64,000 nucleotides of DNA from Sphingomonas sabuli (GCF_014352855.1 NZ_CP060697.1:2314001-2378000); one strand, 5' to 3'; shown: positions 34,133-43,155, counted from the stretch's first letter. Program-made: numbers and translations. The notes: a model not told the origin generated them from the letters alone.

Positions 34133-35337
34133 AGGCGGCCTTCGGCAATGCGCAGGATGGTCAGCGCGGACAGCGCCGCACGCTCGCCAAGGCTTTCGCT
34201 GATCAGAAATTCCTCCATGCTGTGGATCTTACCGCCGCGCACGCCCATCGTGTCGATCACGGGCACGCCGCAAGCGGCGATATTATTGCCGTCGCACACG
34301 CCGCCGGTGGCTTTCCAGCCGATCGGCTGGCCAAGGTCGGCGCCCGCCTGCTTCACCAGCTCGAACAGTTTCAGCATGTCGTCGGTCATTGGTTTGGGCG
34401 GCCGGCCGAACCCGCCGTGCGCGTGAATGGTCACGTCGCGCTCCGCAGCGACGGCGGCGACAATGGCCGCGATCGCTTCTTCAGCGTCGGCCTGAAGCTC
34501 CGGCGTGCGGGGACGCAGGTTCACGCGCAACACCGCCTTGTCGGGAACAACATTGTTCGGGCTGCCGCCGTCGATCCGCGCCGGATTGACGCTCAGTCCG
34601 TCGCGGCGAAGTTGGTCGAAGCGGAGCGCAAGGTCGGCGGCCGCCAGCAGCGCATTGCGTCCGTCTTCGGGGTTGCGCCCAGCGTGCGCGGACCGACCGT
34701 TCACGACGATCGAAAAATTGCCGCTTCCGGGACGTGCGCCGGCCAGCGTGCCGTCGGGCAAGGCCGACGGCTCATAGGTCAGCGCGGCGCGCTTGCCGCG
34801 GGACGCCCGGGCCAGCAGCGCCGCCGATCCCGGCGAGCCGACTTCCTCGTCGCTGTTAACGACGACTTCATAACCGATCCGGTCGGCACCCGGCACCGCC
34901 TCGACCGCCTTGAGTGCGGCCAGCATGACCGCCAGCCCGCCTTTCATGTCCGCGACTCCGGGGCCGTTAAGCACCCCGTCCTCAAGCCATTGCAGGTCCT
35001 GAAACGCGTGGTCGGCGCCGAACACGGTGTCCATGTGGCCGGTGAAGAGCAGTTGCACCGGGGCGTCGGGACGAACCGCAAGGTGCAGGTTGCGGCCGTG
35101 GTCCAGCGTAAAGGTCGCACCGTTCTCACTGACCTGCTCGACGTCGGTCGCATCCTCCAGCGTCAGCTCTCCCGGAAGCACGGAAAATGCGTCGGCAAGC
35201 GCGCCTGCGACCCGCTCCAGCCCGGGCAGGTTGCGGGACCCGCTGTTGATCGCGCTCCACGCGCGCACCTGGTCGAGCATCGGCTCGGCCTGCGCGCGGT
35301 TCACGGCGTCCTGTTCCACGTCGGAAAGGGTCGGCAT
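34129..35337 (-). CDS. M20 family metallohydrolase in the ast operon, candidate desuccinylase
   Basis: This 402-residue protein has M20 zinc ligands and catalytic residues: His101 and Asp103 (TGHMDTVFG), Asp130 (GVADMKGG), Glu164/Glu165 (SDEEVGS) and Glu189 (TYEPSA). A dimerisation domain (RSAHAGRNPEDGRNA) and the closing KIHSMEEF follow. It resembles carboxypeptidase G2 and ArgE/DapE enzymes that remove acyl groups from amino acids. It is the first gene of the operon with astA and astB, overlapping astA by four bases. No M14-type AstE is seen in the window, so it may perform the last AST step, removing succinate from succinylglutamate. That is inference from fold and context. Confidence 0.85.
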   Translation of the reverse strand: MPTLSDVEQDAVNRAQAEPMLDQVRAWSAINSGSRNLPGLERVAGALADAFSVLPGELTLEDATDVEQVSENGATFTLDHGRNLHLAVRPDAPVQLLFTGHMDTVFGADHAFQDLQWLEDGVLNGPGVADMKGGLAVMLAALKAVEAVPGADRIGYEVVVNSDEEVGSPGSAALLARASRGKRAALTYEPSALPDGTLAGARPGSGNFSIVVNGRSAHAGRNPEDGRNALLAAADLALRFDQLRRDGLSVNPARIDGGSPNNVVPDKAVLRVNLRPRTPELQADAEEAIAAIVAAVAAERDVTIHAHGGFGRPPKPMTDDMLKLFELVKQAGADLGQPIGWKATGGVCDGNNIAACGVPVIDTMGVRGGKIHSMEEFLISESLGERAALSALTILRIAEGRL

Positions 35338-35431
35338 GGCGGGTTCCTAGCCGCGCCGAAGACGGAAGGCCACAGGCTGCGCCGCGTTTCGAAGCTTGCA
35401 ACAAAGTCGCATTTTTGATGTTGTGCCGCCT

Positions 35432-36208
35432 ATGAAACATTTGCTCCCCTGCCTGGCGCTGGCAGCGCTCATCGTCCCGGCCGTATCGGCCGATGCAGCA
35501 ACGCCCTATCGCGTTCGCGTTGGGCTTGGCGCGCAGGTCGAGCCTGACTTTCCCGGCGCGGATTCGCTGGAAGTGAATCCGTATCCCGAAGTGTCGGTGG
35601 CGAAGGGTGACTCGCTGTTCAGCGTCGGTGCCCCCGACGACAGCTTTGCCATCCCGCTTTTCAGCTCCAGCGGCTTTTCCGCTGGCCCGGTGGCGGCGCT
35701 GGAATCCGCGCGCTACGACGGCGACGTCGGCGCGCCTGTTGGCGACGTCAAGCGGACGATCGAGGTGGGCGCCTTCGCGCAGCAGATGATCGGTGAGAAT
35801 TTCCGCGTCCGCGCAGAAGTGCGCAATGGCCTTGGCGGCCATGACGGGCTGATCGGCAATGTCGGCGCCGATTATATTGCGCGCGACGGCGACAATTGGA
35901 CGCTGACCGCGGGCCCGCGCGTGCGCTTCGGCGACGACGATTTCATGAACGCTTATTACGGCGTGACTCCGGCCGTCGCGGTGCTGTCGGGCCTGCCGGC
36001 TTATGACGCGGGCGGCGGTCTTCACGCAATCGGCGCGACCACCGGCTTTACCTATTCGCTGGGCGGCCCGTTGGGCCTGTTCGGCTACGGCCGCTACGAC
36101 CGGCTGGTCGGCGATGCCAAGGACTCACCGATCGTTCGCCAATATGGGTCGCCCGACCAATTCTCGGCCGGGCTGGGCGTGTCCTACACCTTCAACCTCA
36201 ACCTTTGA
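35432..36208 (+). CDS. MipA/OmpV family outer-membrane protein
   Basis: This 258-residue protein has a signal peptide (VSADA cleavage) and a barrel of alternating strands. It includes the MipA features RVGLGAQVEPDFPGADSLEV near the mature N-terminus (quoted to its key part), EVGAFAQQMIGENFRVRAEV, AYYGVTPA and the C-terminal aromatic strand YTFNLNL. MipA/OmpV proteins are outer-membrane scaffolds or small-molecule pores. The start is ATG 35432. The 3' end overlaps the convergent nudix gene by 11 bases. Confidence 0.85.
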   Translation: MKHLLPCLALAALIVPAVSADAATPYRVRVGLGAQVEPDFPGADSLEVNPYPEVSVAKGDSLFSVGAPDDSFAIPLFSSSGFSAGPVAALESARYDGDVGAPVGDVKRTIEVGAFAQQMIGENFRVRAEVRNGLGGHDGLIGNVGADYIARDGDNWTLTAGPRVRFGDDDFMNAYYGVTPAVAVLSGLPAYDAGGGLHAIGATTGFTYSLGGPLGLFGYGRYDRLVGDAKDSPIVRQYGSPDQFSAGLGVSYTFNLNL

Positions 36209-36677
36209 GGTAGGGCGCGAACTCGTCGAGCAAGCGGCGATACAGGTCGCGTTTGAACGGGACGATCAGGTCCGGTAGCGTTTTCGGCTCGATCCACTTC
36301 CAGTCGCGAAATTCAGGATGCTCGGTGGCGAGATCGATGTCGCCGTCGCTCCCGGTGAAACGGCCAAGGAACCAGTCCTGGATCTGGCCCTTCCATTTGC
36401 CGCCCCACACCTTATGCCGCCATTCGGGCGGCAGGTCGTAGCGTAGCTGCTCCGGGCACTCGCTGACCCGCTCGACCAGCGATGGCGGGATGCTGGTTTC
36501 CTCTTCCAGTTCGCGTAGGACGCCGGCCCACGGATCTTCCCCGTCGTCGAGCCCGCCCTGCGGCATCTGCCACGCTTCGTCCGTATTATCGATGCGCGCC
36601 GCGACAAACACCTTACCGTCGCGATTGAGCAGCATGATTCCCGCGCCGCGGCGGTACTGATGGTCGTCGGTCGTCAT
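36198..36677 (-). CDS. rppH: RNA pyrophosphohydrolase RppH
   Basis: This 159-residue nudix hydrolase has a complete nudix box (GX5EX7REUXEEXGU form) at residues 41-63, beginning GGLDDGEDPW. RppH marks flank it, including YRRGAGIMLLN at the start, WQMPQGG, and WFLGRF. RppH removes pyrophosphate from 5'-triphosphorylated RNA to start mRNA decay, and alphaproteobacterial members also act on diadenosine polyphosphates. It stands alone, convergent with the MipA-like gene. Confidence 0.93.
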   Translation of the reverse strand: MTTDDHQYRRGAGIMLLNRDGKVFVAARIDNTDEAWQMPQGGLDDGEDPWAGVLRELEEETSIPPSLVERVSECPEQLRYDLPPEWRHKVWGGKWKGQIQDWFLGRFTGSDGDIDLATEHPEFRDWKWIEPKTLPDLIVPFKRDLYRRLLDEFAPYLKG

Positions 36678-36717
36678 CGCGCCGGTTTAGGCCTGCAGCG
36701 ATCCGCCGCAAGGGCGC

Positions 36718-38289
36718 TTACTTCACGCGCTCGAACGCGAGGTCGTGGAAGTCGTAGCTGAAGTCGGCAAGCGGGGAGAGCGCCTTCATCGTGATGCGGT
36801 CGGTCTTGCCGCCCTCGACGACGAAGGTGACCAGCGCGTCCTCGCCCGCGCCTTCGGGGAAGTGCGTGCGGAAGGTGTCGGGACCGAAGGGTTCGAGCCG
36901 GCTCTTGAACGGCGGCGAACGGGTGAAATCGATGTGCAGGCCATCGGCCCGGCGGGCGACGACGACATCGCCGTACCAGCGGTCACGATAGCGCCCGGCA
37001 TAAGCGTCGAGCGGCAGGGTTGGGCCGCCGGGCTTGGCGACCATGCCGCCGCCCGCCAGCGCCGCACGGACTTCGTTTTCGCCTTCCGCGACCTTTTTCT
37101 TGCCCCACGCGACCCAGTCGAACGGCGGCGCGCCGACCAGATGGTCGAGCAAGGCATTGCGCAACGCGGCCGCGCCATAGCCGTCTTCGGCGTTGGTAAA
37201 CGCGGCGACGGCGATGCCGTCTTCGGGGAAAAAGGCGGTGTGGGTGACCTGCCCGCTAAGCCCGCCGGAATGGGCGATCAGGCGCCGGCTGCGATATTGC
37301 TGGACGAACCAGCCGAGGGCGTAGCCACTCATCACCGACCGCGTCGGCTCGTCCGCGGACGGACCGGGACCGGACGACGTGATAACCTGCGGCGTCCACA
37401 TTTCCTTGGCTTGCGCCTCGCTCCACAGACGCGGGCCGCCCGAAACCTGGCCCTTGCCAAGCTGCACCTCCAGCCAGCGGGCAATGTCCCGCGCGCTGGC
37501 CTGGATGCCGCCGGCCGGGGCGACCAATTGCCCTTCGTCCGGCGCGATGACTCGCTGCGGGCCGATACCGCGCACCGGCGGGCCAAGCCGGGCATGCCGG
37601 CCCGCGACGTTGGGCTGGTTGGCGGGATCGATGAAGGGCAGCGACCGCATGCCGAGCGGCCGGAAAATGCGGTCGCGGACGTTGGTCCCCCACGACTGGC
37701 CGCTGACCCGTTCGATCAACAAGCCGGCAACGATGTAGAGGATGTTGTCGTAGGCGTAGCCGGAGCGGAAACCGCGCGCGAGCGGCAGATACTGAAGCCC
37801 GTTGAGGACTTCCGCCGCGGTCCGGTCCGACGTCGGGAATTGCATCAGGTCGCCCGCACCAAGCGCCAGCCCGCTGCGATGGACGAGCAGGTCGCGCACC
37901 GTGACCATCCGGGTGACCTCGGGATCGCTCATCTTGAATTCGGGCAGATATGTGACGACCGGTTCGTCCCAGCCGATCTTCTTGTCTTCGACCAGCATCG
38001 CCAGCAGCGCGCCGGTAAAGCTTTTGGAATTGGACGCGATGGCGAACTGCGTGTCGCTGTCGACCAGCGCGGGCTTGCCCATTTCGCGTACGCCATAGCC
38101 GCGGGTGAAGACCGGTTGGCCGGGGCGGATGATGGCAACCGATGCGCCCGGGATCGCGAAAGCATCCAGATGCTTGCGGACGATGGCGTCGATCGCCGGC
38201 TCCCCCGACTGGGCTAGGGCCGGCATGCTCACCGCCGCTACCCCCATGCCGCCAAGGATGAAGAAATCGCGCCGCGAAGCCTGGATCAT
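36718..38289 (-). CDS. Tat-exported serine hydrolase, beta-lactamase class C family with C-terminal domain
   Basis: This 523-residue protein starts with a twin-arginine leader (ASRRDFFILGG) ending ALAQ. The penicillin-binding-type core has SNSK (Ser86, Lys89), YDN (180-182) and HSGG, in place of the usual KTG. After about residue 400 there is an extra DUF3471-like beta domain. Relatives act as D-aminopeptidases, esterases or peptidases. Export in folded form is predicted by the RR motif. It is not adjacent to cell-wall genes, so the substrate is open. Confidence 0.85.
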   Translation of the reverse strand: MIQASRRDFFILGGMGVAAVSMPALAQSGEPAIDAIVRKHLDAFAIPGASVAIIRPGQPVFTRGYGVREMGKPALVDSDTQFAIASNSKSFTGALLAMLVEDKKIGWDEPVVTYLPEFKMSDPEVTRMVTVRDLLVHRSGLALGAGDLMQFPTSDRTAAEVLNGLQYLPLARGFRSGYAYDNILYIVAGLLIERVSGQSWGTNVRDRIFRPLGMRSLPFIDPANQPNVAGRHARLGPPVRGIGPQRVIAPDEGQLVAPAGGIQASARDIARWLEVQLGKGQVSGGPRLWSEAQAKEMWTPQVITSSGPGPSADEPTRSVMSGYALGWFVQQYRSRRLIAHSGGLSGQVTHTAFFPEDGIAVAAFTNAEDGYGAAALRNALLDHLVGAPPFDWVAWGKKKVAEGENEVRAALAGGGMVAKPGGPTLPLDAYAGRYRDRWYGDVVVARRADGLHIDFTRSPPFKSRLEPFGPDTFRTHFPEGAGEDALVTFVVEGGKTDRITMKALSPLADFSYDFHDLAFERVK

Positions 38290-38408
38290 GCCGTCCCCCC
38301 GATGATGTCGATGTCATGGTAGCGGGATGGCGGCGACCGGCCTAGGCCGCATCGCGATCCTGCGCATTCGGGTGGCGAAAGGCGCGCCGGCGTCCTAAGT
38401 GGCGACTC

Positions 38409-40292
38409 ATGGCCACTGCCTCGCACCGCGTCACCGAAGCCGAGTCCAACGCCCATCCGCCCAGGGAAGCGGTCGTCGTCCGCTTTGCCGGGGACAGCGG
38501 CGATGGCATGCAGTTGACCGGCGGGCAGTTCACCCTGTCCACCGCGCTGGCCGGCAACGACCTTGCCACATTCCCCGATTTTCCGGCGGAAATCCGCGCG
38601 CCGCAGGGCACGACCTTCGGCGTTTCCGCCTTCCAGATCAATTTCGGGTCGACCGCGATCGAAACTGCCGGCGACCAGCCCGACGTGCTGATCGCGATGA
38701 ACCCGGCGGCGCTGAAGGTGAATGCCAGCCAGCTTCGCGAAGGCGGGTTGATCATCGCCGACGAGGGCGAATTCAACGCCCGCAATCTCAGCAAGGCCGG
38801 TTACGACAGCAACCCGCTGGACGACGACAGCCTGGCTAGGTGGCAGGTGCTCAGCTTCAACATCTCGCAGCTGACGCTCGACGCGGTGAAGCCGTTCGGG
38901 CTGGGCAACAAGGAAGCGCTGCGCTGCAAGAACATGTGGACGCTGGGCCTGGCGCTGTGGATGTTCGACCGCGATCGCCAGCCAATCGTCGATTGGCTCA
39001 ACACGAAGTTCGCCAAGGCGCCGGAACTGGCGGAAGCCAATATCGCCGCGCTCAATGCCGGCCATGCCTATGGCGAAACGGTCGAGATCGGGGCGCCCTC
39101 TGTCTCGCCGCAACATATCGCCGCTGCGCCGGTCGAACCGGGTCTTTACCGCACCGTCACCGGCGCGGAATCGCTGTCGCTCGGACTGGTCGCCGGATGC
39201 CAGCTGGCGGGCGTGAAGATGTTCTTCGGCTCCTATCCGATCACGCCGGCGAGCCCGTTGCTGCACCACCTCGCGCGGCTCAAGGAATATGGGATCACCA
39301 CGTTCCAGGCGGAGGACGAGATTGCGGCCATTTGCGCGGCGATCGGCGCGAGTTACGCCGGGTCGCTGGGCATCACGTCCTCGTCCGGGCCGGGCATCGC
39401 GCTGAAGACCGAGGCGCTGGGACTGGCGATCATGACCGAACTGCCGCTGGTGGTGGTCAATTCGCAGCGCGGCGGCCCGTCGACCGGGCTGCCGACCAAG
39501 ACCGAACAATCCGACCTTTACCAGGCTGTGTACGGCCGCAATGCCGACGCGCCGTTGCCGGTTATTGCGGCGCGGTCTCCCGCGGACGCATTCGATTGCG
39601 CGATCGAGGCGTGCCGCATCGCGACTCACTTCATGACGCCGGTTATGCTGCTGACCGACGGCTATATCGCCAATGCCGCGGAACCGTGGCGCGTGCCGGA
39701 CATGACCACGTACGAGCCTTTCCCGGTCAAATTCCACGACGAAGCGCCGCCCGAAGGCCAGCGCGTGATGCCTTACGACCGCGAATGCGACGGCGCACGG
39801 CCGTGGATCCGTCCGGGCACGCCGGGTCTCGAACACCGCATCGGCGGGATCGAGAAGGCGCCGAGCACCGGCGACATCGACTATAGTCCCGAAGCGCACC
39901 AGGACATGACCGACGCGCGCCACACCAAGGTGCTGGAAGTGTCGCACACGATTCCGGATCAGGAGGTGTGCCTGGGCGAGGACAGCGGCAAGCTGGCCGT
40001 GGTCGGCTGGGGGTCGACCTTCGGTCCCATCCATCAGGCCGTGCGCCGCGCCCGGTCGCGCGGGATGGACGTCAGCCATATCCACATCCGCCACATCTGG
40101 CCGCTGCCGCGCAACCTCGGGCCGCTGCTCAAGGGCTTTGAAAAAATCCTGATCCCGGAAATGAACATGGGCCAGCTCAAGACCCTGCTGCGCGATCAGT
40201 ATCTGGTCGATGCGCAATCGCTGTCCAAGGTGGCCGGACAACCGTTCCGGATCGCAGAGATTGAGGCGGAAATAGAGGCGATGGTCGGATGA
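38409..40292 (+). CDS. korA: 2-oxoacid:ferredoxin oxidoreductase alpha subunit (gamma-alpha fusion)
   Basis: The 627-residue chain begins with the gamma-type domain (VVRFAGDSGDGMQLTGGQF, quoted in part) followed by the alpha domain (about residues 230-600). The alpha domain has SYPITPASPLLH, SSSGPGIALKTEALG, VNSQRGGPSTGLPTKTEQSDL and LLTDGYI. This two-subunit form with KorB oxidises 2-oxoglutarate or another 2-oxoacid to the acyl-CoA and reduces ferredoxin. Its stop overlaps a 24-codon frame (ATGA), followed by korB. The enzyme coexists with a pyruvate dehydrogenase E2 in this window. Confidence 0.92.
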   Translation: MATASHRVTEAESNAHPPREAVVVRFAGDSGDGMQLTGGQFTLSTALAGNDLATFPDFPAEIRAPQGTTFGVSAFQINFGSTAIETAGDQPDVLIAMNPAALKVNASQLREGGLIIADEGEFNARNLSKAGYDSNPLDDDSLARWQVLSFNISQLTLDAVKPFGLGNKEALRCKNMWTLGLALWMFDRDRQPIVDWLNTKFAKAPELAEANIAALNAGHAYGETVEIGAPSVSPQHIAAAPVEPGLYRTVTGAESLSLGLVAGCQLAGVKMFFGSYPITPASPLLHHLARLKEYGITTFQAEDEIAAICAAIGASYAGSLGITSSSGPGIALKTEALGLAIMTELPLVVVNSQRGGPSTGLPTKTEQSDLYQAVYGRNADAPLPVIAARSPADAFDCAIEACRIATHFMTPVMLLTDGYIANAAEPWRVPDMTTYEPFPVKFHDEAPPEGQRVMPYDRECDGARPWIRPGTPGLEHRIGGIEKAPSTGDIDYSPEAHQDMTDARHTKVLEVSHTIPDQEVCLGEDSGKLAVVGWGSTFGPIHQAVRRARSRGMDVSHIHIRHIWPLPRNLGPLLKGFEKILIPEMNMGQLKTLLRDQYLVDAQSLSKVAGQPFRIAEIEAEIEAMVG

Positions 40293-40363
40293 AGCAGATC
40301 AACCCAATCCCGATGATCGCGATGCTGATCGTGGTCGTGGTCCTTATTTTCTGGCTGATGTAG
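40289..40363 (+). CDS. 24-residue single-helix membrane peptide between korA and korB
   Basis: A short frame starts at the ATG that overlaps the korA stop (ATGA at 40289-40292) and ends at TAG 40361-40363, four bases before the korB ATG. The peptide begins MKQINPIPMIAML and ends with a Val/Leu/Ile/Phe/Trp run, ending FWLM. It is one hydrophobic helix of about 16 residues with a positive charge near the start, typical of a small bitopic membrane protein. It fills the space between two subunits that are often directly coupled, so it may be needed for translation of korB or anchor the enzyme. No family is recognised. Confidence 0.6.
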   Translation: MKQINPIPMIAMLIVVVVLIFWLM

Positions 40364-40367
40364 GCAC

Positions 40368-41390
40368 ATGAACGACGCAACCCCCATCCCGACGACCACC
40401 GCCAAGGACTGGGCGTCCGACCAGGAAGTGCGCTGGTGCCCGGGCTGCGGCGATTATGCGGTGTTGAAGGCCGTTCAGCGGACCATGCCGGACCTTGGCG
40501 TGGCGCGGGAAAAGACGGTGTTCATTTCCGGCATCGGCTGTTCCAGCCGCTTTCCCTATTACATGTCGACCTACGGTTTTCATACGATCCACGGCCGCGC
40601 GCCGGCGTTCGCGACCGGGGTCAAGCTGGCCAACCCGGAACTGGACGTGTGGATCATCACCGGCGACGGCGATGCGCTCAGCATCGGCGGCAATCACACG
40701 ATGCACGTCATCCGCCGCAACCTGGACACGCAGATCCTGTTGTTCAACAATGAAATCTACGGGCTGACAAAGGGGCAATATTCGCCAACCTCGCGCATCG
40801 GCACGCGCAGCCCATCGACCCCGTTCGGATCGGTCGACCGGCCGGTCAATCCGTGCATGTTCGCTTTGGGGTCGGGCGCCCGGTTCATCGCGCGCGGCAT
40901 CGACGTGCACAAGAACCTGCCCGACGTGCTCAAGGCGGCGCACGCGCACAAGGGCGCCAGCTTCGTCGAAATCTATCAGAATTGCATCGTCTACAACGAC
41001 GACGTCTTTGCCGCCTTCACGCAAAAGCAGAACGCACCGCATGCCCAGCTATGGCTGCAGGCGGGCGAGAAGCTGCTGTTCGACGGCGGCGCCAAGGGCC
41101 TGGCGCTGGACACCGAGGCGCTGGCGCTGAAGGTCGTTGCTGGCGACGATCCCGCGGTCATCGCCCATAACCCGAAGAACCGCGGCATGGCGGCGATGCT
41201 GATCGAGATGCAGCAATCCGAAGGCTTCCCGGTCGCCCTCGGCGTCATTTACGAAGATCCGCGCCCGACCTTTGAAAGCGCGGTGATCGAGCAGAACGCC
41301 AAGGCCGCCGAAGGCAAGGCCCCGGACCTGCAGAAGCTCGTCAGCAAGGGCCAGACCTGGCAGGTGCTGAAGGAACCGCGCGCGGAGTGA
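40368..41390 (+). CDS. korB: 2-oxoacid:ferredoxin oxidoreductase beta subunit
   Basis: This 340-residue thiamine-diphosphate subunit has the Fe-S cysteines Cys24 and Cys27 (WCPGCGDY), Cys58 (GIGCSSRFP) and Cys206 (YQNCIVYND). The ThDP/Mg motif is GDGDALSIGGNH followed by FNNEIYGLTKGQ. Together with KorA it catalyses CoA-dependent oxidative decarboxylation of 2-oxoacids and passes electrons to ferredoxin. It starts four bases after the 24-codon frame, whose translation may deliver ribosomes, because only weak Shine-Dalgarno sequence is seen (TAGG). Confidence 0.94.
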   Translation: MNDATPIPTTTAKDWASDQEVRWCPGCGDYAVLKAVQRTMPDLGVAREKTVFISGIGCSSRFPYYMSTYGFHTIHGRAPAFATGVKLANPELDVWIITGDGDALSIGGNHTMHVIRRNLDTQILLFNNEIYGLTKGQYSPTSRIGTRSPSTPFGSVDRPVNPCMFALGSGARFIARGIDVHKNLPDVLKAAHAHKGASFVEIYQNCIVYNDDVFAAFTQKQNAPHAQLWLQAGEKLLFDGGAKGLALDTEALALKVVAGDDPAVIAHNPKNRGMAAMLIEMQQSEGFPVALGVIYEDPRPTFESAVIEQNAKAAEGKAPDLQKLVSKGQTWQVLKEPRAE

Positions 41391-41397
41391 TCCGCCC

Positions 41398-42063
41398 GTG
41401 ATCCCGCGCCAGCGCGTCGCTTCGGCCCACATCCCGGGCGGCGGCGAGATGACCCTGTACCGCCGCGGCGATGACCACATGATCCTGGTCGACCGCGAAG
41501 AATTGATGTCGACCCGAATGGGCGGCTCCGAAGAAGCGCTGGCGACGATGACCGCTGAGCGGCTGGGCCGGCGGCCCGCCCAGCGCTGGCTGATCGGCGG
41601 CTATGGCATGGGCTTCACGCTGCGCGCGGCGCTCGGCGTCCTGCCCGCGGATGCGCGGATCACCGTCGCCGAACTGATGCCGGAGATTGTCGATTGGGCA
41701 CGGGGGCCGATGGCGGCGCTGACCGGCGCCAGCCTTGACGACCCGCGCGTCACGGTCCGCATCGGCGATGTCGCCGACAGTATCGCTCAAGGTCCGTGGG
41801 ACGCGATCCTGCTGGATGTCGACAATGGTCCCGACGGCCTCGTCCGCGCCGACAACGACCGGCTGTATAGCGCAGCGGGCCTGGTCGGCGCGCGCGGCGC
41901 GCTGGCTCGCGGCGGCATCCTCGCCATCTGGTCCGCCGCGCCCGACCCGGCCTTCGCCAAACGGCTTGCGGCGGCACGCTTTCGCGTGGAAGAACAAGGC
42001 GTGCGCGCCCGGGCCAACGGCAAGGGACCGCGCCACGTCATCTGGTTCGCCACTCCCGCCTAA
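41398..42063 (+). CDS. spermidine-synthase-like methyltransferase-fold protein
   Basis: This 221-residue Rossmann-fold protein has WLIGGYGMGFTLRAAL (nucleotide/SAM loop), VAELMPEIVDWARG and DAILLDVDNGPDGLV. Together these resemble spermidine synthase and related SAM-binding enzymes, though the N-terminal strand domain is short. It starts with GTG at 41398, seven bases after korB. Sphingomonads carry such single-domain forms of unknown substrate. Polyamine synthesis is not proven. Confidence 0.75.
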   Translation: MIPRQRVASAHIPGGGEMTLYRRGDDHMILVDREELMSTRMGGSEEALATMTAERLGRRPAQRWLIGGYGMGFTLRAALGVLPADARITVAELMPEIVDWARGPMAALTGASLDDPRVTVRIGDVADSIAQGPWDAILLDVDNGPDGLVRADNDRLYSAAGLVGARGALARGGILAIWSAAPDPAFAKRLAAARFRVEEQGVRARANGKGPRHVIWFATPA

Positions 42064-42072
42064 AAGGTTCGC

Positions 42073-43014
42073 TTGGACAATCTCACGCACTCAATGGCCG
42101 GCTGGGTGCTTGGCCAGGCCGGACTGAAGACCGAGAGCCGCAAGGGGCTGGCGGCGCTGATCCTTGGCGCGAACATGCCGGATATCGACGTCTTCTTCGG
42201 CTGGGTGCCGTGGGAACCCTTGTCGATCCATCGCGGCTTTACCCATGGGCTGGTCGGCGGCGTACTGGTCATGCCGCCGATCCTGGCCGGGCTGTTGCTA
42301 TTGCTGGACCGCTGGCAAGTCGGTCGCGGCACGGTGTTTCGAAGCGGGCTGGAAATGCGGCCGTGGCGGCTGCTCGCCTTATGTTATGTCGGCGCGATCA
42401 CGCACCCCATGCTCGACGTGCTGACGACCTATTCGGTGCAATTGCTGTCGCCTTTTTCCAGCGGCTGGTACCATTCCGACGGGCTGTTCATCATCGACCT
42501 ATGGATCTGGCTGTTCGTCGGCGGCGCGATTTTCTGGTCGAAGCGGCGGGAAAAGCGGGGCGGTGCGTGGCGCACCCCGGCACGAACCGCGATTGCCGTG
42601 ACGCTGGTCTATATCGCCGCCAACCTGGCGATCAGCGCCCGCGCGGGTGCGGACGTCCGCGCCTGGGCCGGCCAGCGCCCGGTGGATGCGATCTTCGCCT
42701 CGCCGCCGCCCTTTTACCCGTGGCGCCGCGACATGGTCTGGCGCGAGGCCGCCTGTTACCGGCGGGCGAGCTACAGCCCGGTCGCCGGCCTCGGCTCCGT
42801 CGGCGGCTGCGAGCCGACCGGACTCGACGATCCGCTGGTACGCCGGACGATCGCCGGATCGGCCAGCCTGCACAAATTCCTTAAATGGTCGATCCTGCCG
42901 CAGGCGCGGGTCGAACGGTCAGGCTGCGACGCCAGGGTTTACGTCGGCGACGCGCGCTACGGGCCGCCTGGCCAGTCGCGGCTGGCGCGGGAAACGACGC
43001 TCAAGACCTGTTGA
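42073..43014 (+). CDS. YdjM-like inner-membrane metal-dependent hydrolase (DUF457)
   Basis: This 313-residue protein begins MDNLTHSMAGWVLGQAGL (from a TTG codon at 42073). The family motifs follow: LGANMPDID, HRGFTHGL and THPMLDVLTTY, whose His and Asp residues suggest metal binding. About four membrane helices span residues 60-190, with a C-terminal soluble part containing several cysteines. Family members are LexA-regulated in E. coli, but no such box is obvious here. The function is uncertain. It lies nine bases after the spermidine-synthase-like gene. Confidence 0.82.
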   Translation: MDNLTHSMAGWVLGQAGLKTESRKGLAALILGANMPDIDVFFGWVPWEPLSIHRGFTHGLVGGVLVMPPILAGLLLLLDRWQVGRGTVFRSGLEMRPWRLLALCYVGAITHPMLDVLTTYSVQLLSPFSSGWYHSDGLFIIDLWIWLFVGGAIFWSKRREKRGGAWRTPARTAIAVTLVYIAANLAISARAGADVRAWAGQRPVDAIFASPPPFYPWRRDMVWREAACYRRASYSPVAGLGSVGGCEPTGLDDPLVRRTIAGSASLHKFLKWSILPQARVERSGCDARVYVGDARYGPPGQSRLARETTLKTC

Positions 43015-43133
43015 GGCCGCGCCGGCCGGTAAAAGATAGCGGCAACAAGGAACCTTCAACAAATCCAATATGTTGGGTTTACAAGCGAGCCATTCCGGCC
43101 GCTCTTCCGGCATTGCGGTGACCTCCTTCGTCC

Positions 43134-43152
43134 CGGTTCGGACGAACCGAGG
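43134..43152 (+). promoter_or_regulatory. short perfect palindrome abutting the tonB ribosome site
   Basis: CGGTTCG (43134-43140) and CGAACCG (43143-43149) form a seven-pair dyad with a two-base centre. The GAGG that would bind the ribosome overlaps its right arm, and the ATG of the tonB-type gene is at 43156. It may be an operator or an RNA hairpin, and sequence alone does not decide. Confidence 0.4.
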
Positions 43153-43155
43153 AAA

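Noticed and set aside
36745..38217. 490-codon open frame antisense to the Tat-exported serine hydrolase
   Set aside because: The hydrolase has leader, SNSK, YDN and C-terminal domain; the antisense frame has nothing recognisable.
38286..40241. 651-codon open frame antisense to korA
   Set aside because: Its composition is the Arg/His/Gly-rich shadow expected in GC-rich DNA, it has no family resemblance, and korA on the other strand is a clear enzyme.
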